DNA of 64,000 nucleotides from Arthrobacter castelli DSM 16402 (lineage in GTDB: Bacteria; Actinomycetota; Actinomycetes; Actinomycetales; Micrococcaceae), in assembly GCF_000430705.1 (NCBI RefSeq), contig NZ_AUMN01000005.1:1-64000 (forward strand), written 5' to 3'. The notes under the pieces are model-generated. The model did no database searches. It saw only the letters and a program-made list of their open reading frames with translations, and had not been told where the DNA came from. Positions within the stretch are counted from its first letter, which is position 1. Every line of letters begins with the position of its first letter. Shown one piece after another: positions 56,038 through 63,603 of the stretch. A program made the position numbers and the translations under genes.

Positions 56038-56361
56038 CTATCGGCGCGACTCCTTGAGAACCCGGGACGCAGCCCGGCCAACGGTCCACACCAAGGGGGT
56101 AAGCGATACCAGCAGCGCGAGGGTGTTGGGCCGGAACACCGGTTTGCCGCAGTCGTTCGTGCGGTAGATGCCAACCGGCACCGCGATTCCACCGCCACCA
56201 CCGCCGCCCTCGTCATCGGCGGTGCCTCCTCCACCAAACCCGTACTGGACGTAGCAGACCGGCACTATTTCCGCGCCGTTAATCGTGACGGGATCTCCAT
56301 AGACGGTGGAGGCCCCAAAGCTCTTGAACGATTCGGCGATCTTTTCGATGATGTTGGACAT
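56038..56361 (-). CDS. GerW/YtfJ-like protein
   Basis: 107 residues. The family pattern is clear: FGASTVYGDPVTINGAEIVPVCYVQYGFG, then a Gly-rich stretch of seven Gly, then GIAVPVGIYR. A C-terminal hydrophobic helix (NTLALLVSLTPLVWTV) follows. In Bacillus GerW is a spore coat/germination protein; homologues in non-sporulating actinobacteria have no established role. It shares direction with the FAD monooxygenase. Confidence 0.8.
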   Translation of the reverse strand: MSNIIEKIAESFKSFGASTVYGDPVTINGAEIVPVCYVQYGFGGGGTADDEGGGGGGGIAVPVGIYRTNDCGKPVFRPNTLALLVSLTPLVWTVGRAASRVLKESRR

Positions 56362-56419
56362 GGACCCAATCTAATACCGATTCACGCTGGAGGGGAGCAG
56401 TCGCCGCCCTCCGATACCC

Positions 56420-57121
56420 CTATTTCAACAGCGCGACGTCTGAGACGAGTTCGATATGCGATTGCATGGCATCGGCGGCCTGCTGCGGGTCCTGCGCGCG
56501 GATGGCCTCGGCAATGGTGCGGTGCGAGGCCAGAGACTGCTCCGGGCGGTTGGGCTGGCCGAGCGATTCCAGCCGGGTTTCGAGGACCATCTCGGCGATA
56601 AATGCCATCAGCTGTTCCAGCACCGACGAGTGCGCCGCCGCGGTGACCGCTTGGTGGAACAATTCGTCGCCGTGGGCGCCCTTGTCCCCGGAGCTGACTT
56701 CCGCTGCCATGGCCTCGATCGCCGCATCGATGGCGTCCATGTCCGCGTCGGTGCGCCGGGCCGCGGCCAGCGTAGCGAGCTTAACTTCCAGGGTGCTGCG
56801 GGCTTCGACGATGTCCGGCAGCCGGTTGCTGTGTTCGCGCAGCCCCTTGATCACCGGGGCAATGCTGGGCCGGTACACGAGTACCGCGCCGGTGCCGTGC
56901 TGCACGTCGATGACGCCGAGCACTTCCAGGGCGACCAGCGCCTGGGCCAGCGTGGCACGGGAGACACCCAGCTGCTCTGCCAGTTCGCGTTCGGCGGGCA
57001 ATACGTCGCCCGGTCCGAGTTGGCGTGCCTCAATATAGCCGAGCAGCTGTTCGACAAGTTGTTCATACAATCGGGGGCGCGGCACGCGGGTGAACGGGCC
57101 CGAGGCTGATGATTCACGCAT
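56420..57121 (-). CDS. FadR/GntR-family regulator with FCD domain
   Basis: 233 residues. The winged helix covers about 15-75 (ARQLGPGDVLPAERELAEQLGVSRATLAQAL), followed by an FCD all-helical ligand domain with metal-type His and Asp residues (ELFHQAV, SHRTIAEAIRAQD). It is divergent from the MatC-like carrier operon at 57279 and is probably its regulator, binding a carboxylate or dicarboxylate. The start at 57121 has GGAGG six bases upstream; the open frame to 57685 is a shadow of the carrier gene. Confidence 0.9.
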   Translation of the reverse strand: MRESSASGPFTRVPRPRLYEQLVEQLLGYIEARQLGPGDVLPAERELAEQLGVSRATLAQALVALEVLGVIDVQHGTGAVLVYRPSIAPVIKGLREHSNRLPDIVEARSTLEVKLATLAAARRTDADMDAIDAAIEAMAAEVSSGDKGAHGDELFHQAVTAAAHSSVLEQLMAFIAEMVLETRLESLGQPNRPEQSLASHRTIAEAIRAQDPQQAADAMQSHIELVSDVALLK

Positions 57122-57194
57122 GTTTCCCCTCCTGGCGGCGCGACACTGGGCGCCAATGTGGTGACGTTTTTCGAGTCTACAGCCGCTCCGCCTG

Positions 57195-57227
57195 TTGACA
57201 AGGAGACCTAGTGTGCAGGAGGCTAGG
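57195..57227 (+). promoter_or_regulatory. Candidate promoter/operator of the carrier operon
   Basis: TTGACA at 57195-57200 is a good -35 box; the -10 is not clear. CCTAG (57207-57211) and CTAGG (57223-57227) form an 11-bp-spaced dyad inside the expected promoter, a plausible site for the divergent FadR-type regulator. Confidence 0.4.
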
Positions 57228-57278
57228 CCACTGGACCTGTTAGCCCAATCACAAGCACGCCGGGTGTAAGGAGAATTC

Positions 57279-58652
57279 ATGTCGGCCCCTGTTCTATCCA
57301 TCATCGTGTTGGCGGTGATGTTCCTGCTCGCCACGTTCCTGCCTATCAATATGGGTGCGCTGGCGTTTGTGGGGGCATTCTTCCTCGGCGTCGTCTTCCT
57401 TGGCATGGAGGCCGACGCCGTTCTGGCCAACTTCCCCGGCGGGCTGTTCCTGACGCTCGTCGGTGTCACGTATCTATTCGCTATCGCGCAGAACAACGGC
57501 ACCATTGACCTGCTGATCCAGGGAGCATTGCGGCTGGTCCGCAACCGGGTGGCAATGATCCCGTGGATCATGTTCACCATCACCGCGGCAATCACCGCCG
57601 TCGGCGCGCTGGGCCCGGCCGCCGTCGCCATCATGGCCCCCATCGCCCTGAGCTTCGCAGCCAAGCACAAGATCAACCCGCTCATGATGGGGATGATGGT
57701 GGTGCACGGCGCGCAGGCGGGCGGTTTCTCGCCGATCGCCGTCTATGGCGTGATTGTCAATGGGATCGTCTCCGACACCGGATTCGATTACAGCCCGCTG
57801 GCGCTGTTTTTGACCAGCCTGATCTTCAACTTCCTGATCGCACTGACTCTCTTCCTGGTCCTCGGCGGACGCAAGCTCATCTCCGGCAAGGTCGGACACT
57901 TCGTCGAGCAGGCGGCCGAGGCGCGGATGAAAGCCAGCGTCGGCCACCGGATCAGCGGCAGCGATGCCGCCGGCTCCGGATCCGAAGCCGGCGGGCCGAA
58001 CGGTACGGCGGGAGGCTCCGGCACCGGCGCAGCGCCGGCGAAGACCCGCGAGGACATCATCTCGCAGGTGGCCACGGTTCTCGGGCTGATCGCCCTGGCG
58101 GTCCTGGCGCTCGGGTTCAAGATCGACGTCGGCTTCGTCGCCATCACCATTGCAGTGATCCTGGCGCTGGTCTCGCCGAAGGCACAGCACGGCGCGGTCA
58201 ACAAGATCAGCTGGTCGACCGTGCTGTTGATCTGCGGGATGCTGACCTTCGTCGGCGTGCTGCAGGAAGCAGGGACCATTGACTACGTATCGGACGCTGT
58301 ATCCCGGTTGGGTATGCCTATGCTCGCGGCGCTGCTGATCTGCTACATCGGCGCCGTCGTTTCGGCGTTCGCCTCCTCCACGGCGATCCTGGCCGCGCTG
58401 ATTCCGCTGGCCATCCCGTTCCTCGAATCGGGGGAAGTCGGCGCCGTGGGCGTGATCTGCGCGCTGGCCGTGGCATCGACCATCGTCGATGTGTCCCCCT
58501 TCTCCACGAACGGTGCGCTGGTGCTGGCCAATGCGCCGGAGGGCACCAACCGGGACCGGTTCTACAAGCAGATCCTCGGCTATGGCGCCATCGTGGTGGT
58601 CGCCGGACCGCCCATCGCCTGGCTGACGCTGGTGGTGCCGGGATGGCTGTAG
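57279..58652 (+). CDS. MatC-like dicarboxylate carrier
   Basis: 457 residues with about 12 transmembrane helices. The N-terminal LATFLPINMGALAFVGAFFLG and the sequence up to VTYLFAIAQNNGTIDLLI follow the MatC N-terminal family (malonate/dicarboxylate carriers). A Gly/Ser/Ala-rich cytoplasmic loop lies at about 230-255. The C-terminal half contains SPFSTNGALVLANA, similar to DASS-type transporters. It is the first gene of a three-gene operon with a CoA-transferase and a carboxyltransferase-like enzyme, so the cargo is probably malonate or a related dicarboxylate. The RBS is AAGGAG. Confidence 0.8.
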   Translation: MSAPVLSIIVLAVMFLLATFLPINMGALAFVGAFFLGVVFLGMEADAVLANFPGGLFLTLVGVTYLFAIAQNNGTIDLLIQGALRLVRNRVAMIPWIMFTITAAITAVGALGPAAVAIMAPIALSFAAKHKINPLMMGMMVVHGAQAGGFSPIAVYGVIVNGIVSDTGFDYSPLALFLTSLIFNFLIALTLFLVLGGRKLISGKVGHFVEQAAEARMKASVGHRISGSDAAGSGSEAGGPNGTAGGSGTGAAPAKTREDIISQVATVLGLIALAVLALGFKIDVGFVAITIAVILALVSPKAQHGAVNKISWSTVLLICGMLTFVGVLQEAGTIDYVSDAVSRLGMPMLAALLICYIGAVVSAFASSTAILAALIPLAIPFLESGEVGAVGVICALAVASTIVDVSPFSTNGALVLANAPEGTNRDRFYKQILGYGAIVVVAGPPIAWLTLVVPGWL

Positions 58653-58730
58653 CTGCCACCTGGCCCGGCTGCGGGTCCCTGCGGCGCTATTGACTCCGGC
58701 CGCCCGAGCCGACGCGAAGTCCGTACTGAA

Positions 58731-59948
58731 ATGAGGAACATGGAACAAGAAACAGCATCGCAGAACGCCGGACCGCTCGGCGGCTACCTCGTGGTGGACC
58801 TGAGTCGGGCGCTGGCGGGGCCGCATGCCGGGATGATGCTCGGCGACCTGGGTGCTCGGGTGATCAAGGTGGAGAATCCGCAGTCCGGCGACGATACCCG
58901 CGGCTGGGGGCCGCCGTTCGTGGGCCCGGACGAGGATCCGCAGGCGACCTATTTCCTGTCCTGCAACAGGAACAAGGAATCGATCGCCATCGACCTGAAG
59001 AGCGACGGCGGCCAGGCCGAGCTGGCTGAGTTGATCCGGCGTGCCGATGTGGTGGTGGAGAACTTCCGGCCCGGTGTGCTGGACCGGCTGGGGTTTTCGG
59101 CGGCTCAGATGCAGGAACTCAACCCGGCGCTGGTGATTCTGTCCATCACCGGGTTTGGCCATGACGGGCCGGAATCCTCCCGCAGTGGCTACGACCAGAT
59201 TGTCCAGGGCGAGGCAGGGTTGATGTCGCTGACCGGCTCGGGGCCGGACGATCCGCAGCGCGTCGGGGTGCCGATCGCGGACCTGCTGTCCGGAATGTAC
59301 GGCGCGTTCGGGTGCCTGTCCGCCTTGCTCGAGCGCGAACGCACCGGCAAGGGGCAGGTGGTGCGGACCTCGCTGCTGGCCGCGCTGGTGGGCGTGCACG
59401 CATTCCAGGGCACCCGCTCCACGGTGGCCGGCGAAGTCCCGCAGGCCCAAGGCAACCACCATCCCTCGATCGCCCCGTACGGGCTGTTCGCCTGTGCCGG
59501 AGGCAAAGTGCAGATCAGCGTGGGCAGCGAGCGGCTCTGGACGCGCTTCGCCGAAGGCTTCGGCATCGATGCCACCCGTGAGGAGCTGGCGACCAACGCG
59601 CAGCGGGTGGTCAACCGGGACAAACTCATCGCCGAGGTGGAGGCAGCCTTCTCCGGCTACGGCCCCGAGGACCTGCTGGCCAGGCTGAACGAGATGGGGA
59701 TCCCGGCGGGCAAGGTCCGGTCGCTGGACGAGGTCTATGACTGGGACCAGGTCCGCTCCCAAGGCTTGCTGGTCGACGTCGACCACGACCTGCTGGGCAA
59801 TGTCACCCTGCCCGGGCCGCCGCTGAGATTCTTCAACGCCGACGACGAGGAGGAGACCACCTACCGCTCCCATTCCGCCCCGCCAGGGCTGGACCAGGAC
59901 GGCGAGCGCATCCGGCAGTGGCTCGCAGCGGGGGAAGCGGGGGAGTAA
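58731..59948 (+). CDS. Family III CoA-transferase (CaiB/BaiF)
   Basis: 405 residues. The family III core is visible: LVVDLSRALAGPHAGMMLGDLGARVIKVENP, ENFRPGVLDRLG, the catalytic Asp in SGYDQIVQGEAG near residue 155, and GNHHPSIAPYGLF. It moves CoA between a donor acyl-CoA and a carboxylate. Between a dicarboxylate carrier and an AccDA-like enzyme, it would activate the imported acid to its CoA thioester (inference). The start could be ATG 58731 or ATG 58740. Confidence 0.85.
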   Translation: MRNMEQETASQNAGPLGGYLVVDLSRALAGPHAGMMLGDLGARVIKVENPQSGDDTRGWGPPFVGPDEDPQATYFLSCNRNKESIAIDLKSDGGQAELAELIRRADVVVENFRPGVLDRLGFSAAQMQELNPALVILSITGFGHDGPESSRSGYDQIVQGEAGLMSLTGSGPDDPQRVGVPIADLLSGMYGAFGCLSALLERERTGKGQVVRTSLLAALVGVHAFQGTRSTVAGEVPQAQGNHHPSIAPYGLFACAGGKVQISVGSERLWTRFAEGFGIDATREELATNAQRVVNRDKLIAEVEAAFSGYGPEDLLARLNEMGIPAGKVRSLDEVYDWDQVRSQGLLVDVDHDLLGNVTLPGPPLRFFNADDEEETTYRSHSAPPGLDQDGERIRQWLAAGEAGE

Positions 59949-59950
59949 CA

Positions 59951-61516
59951 ATGAGCACCACGCAACGGACCCGCCGGCTGGCCGCCGCGGAGCTGGTGGC
60001 CACGGTGCTGGACGACGGCTCGTTCAGTTCCTGGGATGAGCCGACGCGCGGGCCGGAGACCAGCGCCGGGTACCGCGAGGAGCTGGCCGCGGCGACCGCC
60101 AAGTCGGGGCAGGACGAATCGGTCATCACCGGCGAGGGGCTGATCCGCGGGAGGCGGGTCGCGCTGATCGTCAGCGAATTTTCCTTCCTGGCCGGCTCCA
60201 TCGGCCAGGCCGCAGCGGACCGCATTGTCGCCGCCGTCGACCGCGCCACCGCGGCAGGATTGCCGCTGCTGGCCGGACCCGCCTCCGGAGGAACCCGGAT
60301 GCAGGAAGGCACGCTGGCGTTCCTGTCCATGGTGCGGATCACGGCGGCAGTGCGGGCCCACCGGCAGGCCGGACTGCCGTACCTGGTCTACCTGCGCCAC
60401 CCGACCACCGGGGGAGTGATGGCCTCCTGGGGGTCGCTGGGGCACATGACCGTTGCCGAGCCCGGGGCGCTGCTGGGTTTCCTCGGGCCGCGGGTGTACG
60501 AGGCGATCCACGGTGAACCGTTTCCGCCCAATGTGCAGGTCGCCGAGAACCTCTTCGACAAAGGGCTGATCGACGCCGTCGTCCCCGCCGCGCAACTGCC
60601 GGAGATTATCGACCGGGCGCTGGCCATCCTCACTCCTGAACCGGCCGGCCCGGTGCCGTCGCCGGCCACCCTGGACGTGGTGCCCTCGGCCGTCGACGCC
60701 TGGACGTCGGTGGAGATCTCACGCAACCCCCGCCGCCCGGACCTGCGCAGCCTGCTCAAGTACGGGGCCGACGACGCGCTGCCGCTCAACGGCACCGGAC
60801 AGGGCGAAAAGGATCCGGGACTGCTGCTGGCACTGGCGAAGTTCGGCGGACAATCCTGCGTCGTGCTCGGGCACCAGCGACCGGCCGGGGCGTCCGACGA
60901 CGGCATGGGCCCGGCCTCGCTGCGGGAAGCCCGGCGGGGCATGCGGCTGGCCGAAGAGTTGGCGCTGCCGTTGCTGGCGGTGATCGATACCGCCGGGGCG
61001 GCGATGTCGCCCGAGGCGGAGGAAGGCGGACTGGCCGGCGAAATAGCCAGGTCACTGCACGACCTGATCGGGCTGCAGTCGCCGACCGTGTCCGTGCTGT
61101 TCGGCCAGGGCGCCGGGGGCGGGGCATTGGCGCTGCTGCCCGCGGACCGGACCATCGCCGCCCACCACGGCTGGCTGTCCCCGCTTCCCCCGGAAGGCGC
61201 CAGCGCGATCGTCCACCGCACGGTCGAACATGCCCCCGCTATGTCCGCCGCCCAGGGCATCAATGCCGCGTCGCTGCATGCCAACGGCGTCGTGGACCAC
61301 CTGGTCGATGAGCAACCCGATGCCGCTGCCGAGGCCAAGGCGTTCTGCCGGCGCATGGGCACGGCGATTGAGTACGAATTGGCGTCCCTGGCGACGCTGC
61401 CACCCGGCGGCCGGGTGGAACGCCGGGCCAACCGGTATCGGCACTTGGGGCGGCCGGCGCGGAAGAATGCTCAGGAGAATCCTCAGGAGCGGGACTGGTT
61501 CGCAGCCGCTCCGTAG
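59951..61516 (+). CDS. Fused AccD-AccA-type carboxyltransferase
   Basis: 521 residues with both carboxyltransferase halves in one chain. The AccD-like half (about 1-235) has PASGGTRMQEGTLAFLSM, HPTTGGVMASW and EPGALLGFLGPRVYEA; the usual zinc finger is absent. The AccA-like half (about 245-500) has NPRRPDLRSLL, EARRGMRLAEE, GQGAGGGALALLPADRT and a PEGASAIVHRT loop. No biotin carboxylase or biotin carrier gene lies in the window. It may be a biotin-dependent carboxylase component or, given the operon, act like the MdcD/MdcE subunits of malonate decarboxylase. The start ATG 59951 has GGAG five bases upstream. Confidence 0.8.
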   Translation: MSTTQRTRRLAAAELVATVLDDGSFSSWDEPTRGPETSAGYREELAAATAKSGQDESVITGEGLIRGRRVALIVSEFSFLAGSIGQAAADRIVAAVDRATAAGLPLLAGPASGGTRMQEGTLAFLSMVRITAAVRAHRQAGLPYLVYLRHPTTGGVMASWGSLGHMTVAEPGALLGFLGPRVYEAIHGEPFPPNVQVAENLFDKGLIDAVVPAAQLPEIIDRALAILTPEPAGPVPSPATLDVVPSAVDAWTSVEISRNPRRPDLRSLLKYGADDALPLNGTGQGEKDPGLLLALAKFGGQSCVVLGHQRPAGASDDGMGPASLREARRGMRLAEELALPLLAVIDTAGAAMSPEAEEGGLAGEIARSLHDLIGLQSPTVSVLFGQGAGGGALALLPADRTIAAHHGWLSPLPPEGASAIVHRTVEHAPAMSAAQGINAASLHANGVVDHLVDEQPDAAAEAKAFCRRMGTAIEYELASLATLPPGGRVERRANRYRHLGRPARKNAQENPQERDWFAAAP

Positions 61517-62094
61517 CGCAGTCCGTCGATGATGACGCCGATCATCCGCTGGCTGTACGCGGCCGGCTCGTCGGCGTCGGTCATGCACAGGCTCGCCACG
61601 GCATTCAACAGGTCCCTGGAGCCGATGTCGGCCCGGACCTCGCCGTCGTCGGCCGCTGCATTCAGCAGTGAGTCGAGAGCGGGACCAAGCCGGGCCATGA
61701 AGTAGTCAGGCAGTTCGTCGAACGCCGGGTCGCCGGAGTGCAGGGCCGAGGCGAGGCCCCGTTTGGCTGCGATGAACTGGGTGTATCGGTGGAGCCACTT
61801 CTCCAATGCTGTTCCCGGTTCGTGTTCGGCAGCCAGTGGCCCCGCGGCGTCTGCACAGGCGTCCACCTCGTGCCGGAAGACGGCCTTGACCAGGTCCGAG
61901 CGCTGCGGGAAGTGCCGGTAGAGCGTTCCGACGCCGACGCCGGCCAGATCGGTGATCTCCTTCGCGGGCGCATCCACGCCTGAGGAGCCGAATACAGTCT
62001 TGGCCGCGTCCAGCAGAGAGTCGATATTGCGCTGAGCGTCGGCACGGCGCCGGCGCGGCACTGATTCGCCTGTTGGCGAGATGTTCCCAGTCAC
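61483..62094 (-). CDS. TetR-family regulator
   Basis: 203 residues. The N-terminal HTH is at about 25-70 (ITDLAGVGVGTLYRHFPQRSDLV), followed by a ligand domain with a C-terminal region of the SbtR type. The stop lies 34 bp inside the converging carboxyltransferase gene. The start is GTG 62094 with TGGAG seven bases upstream; the longer frame to 62133 overlaps the first operator dyad. It is divergent from the aldo/keto reductase and probably represses it. Confidence 0.85.
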   Translation of the reverse strand: MTGNISPTGESVPRRRRADAQRNIDSLLDAAKTVFGSSGVDAPAKEITDLAGVGVGTLYRHFPQRSDLVKAVFRHEVDACADAAGPLAAEHEPGTALEKWLHRYTQFIAAKRGLASALHSGDPAFDELPDYFMARLGPALDSLLNAAADDGEVRADIGSRDLLNAVASLCMTDADEPAAYSQRMIGVIIDGLRYGAAANQSRS

Positions 62095-62118
62095 GACACT
62101 CCATCCACTGATTTTTCC

Positions 62119-62181
62119 GGAATCACTTTCCACCTATTGTTTTCCGGAACGCCTTTCCGTATAGTTCTGGAATAGCGTTCC
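62119..62181. promoter_or_regulatory. Three GGAA-N5-TTCC dyads, candidate TetR operators
   Basis: GGAATCACTTTCC (62119-62131), GGAACGCCTTTCC (62146-62158) and GGAATAGCGTTCC (62169-62181) share one architecture, each preceded by C-(C/T). Their centres are 27 and 23 bp apart. They lie between the divergent TetR and aldo/keto reductase genes. Confidence 0.75.
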
Positions 62182-62244
62182 GCTTAAATCCAGAATACGC
62201 CATCGTGGAGCGCTGATCCTAAACACAACCTCAGGAGCACACTC

Positions 62245-63273
62245 ATGCAGTACCGCAATCTCGGACGAACCGGTATCAAAGTCAGCCCTTACGCTCTCGG
62301 CGCGATGATGTTCGGCGCCCTGGGCAATCCCGACCACATCGACTCGATTAAGATCATCCACAAGGCCCTCGACGCCGGGATCAACTTCATCGACACCGCG
62401 GATGTGTACGCCCACGGCGAGTCGGAAGAGATCGTGGGAAAGGCACTTAAGGGGCGGCGCGACGACGTCGTCCTCGCCACGAAAGTGAGCCTTTCCATGG
62501 GGGACGATCCGAATCAGCGTGGCGCATCACGGCGCTGGATCACGACGGCGGTGGAGAACTCGCTGCGTCGCCTGCAGACAGACCACATTGATCTTTATCA
62601 AATGCAGCGACCGGACCCGGACACTGATATCGAGGAAACGCTGTCCGCGCTCTCGGACCTGATTCGCAGCGGAAAGGTCCGTGCCGTTGGAACGTCCACC
62701 ATGGACGCCTCGGACATCGTCAAGGCTCAGTGGGTCGCCGAGCGGCGCGGCGTGGAACGCTTCCGCACCGAGCAGCCCCCGTACTCGATCCTCGATCGTG
62801 GTATTGAACGCGAGGTGCTGCCGCTCGCGCAGGAGTATGGCATGGGCACTCTGGTCTACAGCCCCCTCGCTGGCGGAATGCTCACCGGCAACTACCGGAA
62901 GGGGCAACAGAACAGCACACACAGATCCCAGTACGGCTTCCGGCACCTGGCCGATGAGCGCCGCATGGAGGCCGTTGAGCAACTCATTCCCGTCGCACAG
63001 GACGCCGGGATCCCGCTGACCCAGCTCGCAATGGCTTTTGCGGTTGCCCATCCGGGGGTCACCTCGGCGCTGATCGGGCCCCGTACGATGGAGCATCTCG
63101 ACAGTACGCTCGCCGGTCTCGACGTCACCCTCACTGACGAGACCCTCGACCGCATCGACGCCATCGTGCCGCCCGGATACGGGGTCGGCAGGTTGGACAT
63201 GGCCTACAACCCACCCGCCATCGAGCAAGCCGCCCTGCGTCGCCGGCCCGTCAATGAGCGAGCCGCGGCATGA
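62245..63273 (+). CDS. Aldo/keto reductase
   Basis: 342 residues, TIM barrel. The family motifs are complete: GRTGIKVSPYALGAMMFG, the catalytic Asp and Tyr in NFIDTADVYAHGESEEIVG, Lys in DDVVLATKVS, and His/Asp in QTDHIDLYQMQRPDP. It reduces carbonyls with NADPH; the substrate is unknown. It is controlled by the divergent TetR through the triple dyads, which suggests induction by a toxic carbonyl or xenobiotic. The RBS is AGGAG seven bases upstream. Confidence 0.9.
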   Translation: MQYRNLGRTGIKVSPYALGAMMFGALGNPDHIDSIKIIHKALDAGINFIDTADVYAHGESEEIVGKALKGRRDDVVLATKVSLSMGDDPNQRGASRRWITTAVENSLRRLQTDHIDLYQMQRPDPDTDIEETLSALSDLIRSGKVRAVGTSTMDASDIVKAQWVAERRGVERFRTEQPPYSILDRGIEREVLPLAQEYGMGTLVYSPLAGGMLTGNYRKGQQNSTHRSQYGFRHLADERRMEAVEQLIPVAQDAGIPLTQLAMAFAVAHPGVTSALIGPRTMEHLDSTLAGLDVTLTDETLDRIDAIVPPGYGVGRLDMAYNPPAIEQAALRRRPVNERAAA

Positions 63274-63305
63274 GCCGCGGAGCTGCCGACTACGTAATTC
63301 AACCC

Positions 63306-63340
63306 GATAAACCCACCCGACGGGATCGGCGGGGTTTATC
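63306..63340 (+). terminator. Hairpin terminator after the aldo/keto reductase
   Basis: GATAAACCC (63306-63314) and GGGTTTATC (63332-63340) pair over 9 bp, with a further CCG/CGG inside. It is 33 bp after the stop codon. The right half overlaps the beginning of the decayed SDR tail. Confidence 0.65.
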
Positions 63341-63486
63341 TGAAGGACAGTGACATCTCTCCATTGGATGACGATTCGCAGTCCCTCACGGCGGAGACTT
63401 TCCCGTCCGACGTCGCGTCGCACTCCATCGAGCCGGAATCAGCGCAGCGGCTCTGGGAGCTGAGCGGGCAACTACTCGCGGCATAG
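63319..63486 (+). pseudogene. Decayed 3' end of a short-chain dehydrogenase gene
   Basis: A 55-codon frame with no start ends at TAG 63484-63486. It reads GGVYLKDSDISPL near its start and closes with SIEPESAQRLWELSGQLLAA. This is the typical C-terminus of actinobacterial SDRs of the retinol-dehydrogenase-like group (GVYCEDCDI, then DPEAAxRLWELS). The catalytic part of such an enzyme is absent, so only the tail is left. Confidence 0.65.
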
Positions 63487-63603
63487 GACCCCCGCGCACC
63501 GGCAGCCAGGGGCGGTCCCGGCGCTGGTTTCTGGCCAAGATCGCGGTTTTTGGACACAATGAGATCAGAAGATCAGCCTGCTACCTATTGAGGAGTGCGC
63601 CCG

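Noticed and set aside
57474-59951. 825-residue open frame on the minus strand
   Set aside because: It is antisense to the MatC-like carrier and CoA-transferase, both with clear motifs and ribosome sites. The product is His/Arg/Gln-rich with no family features, as expected for a shadow frame in high-GC DNA.
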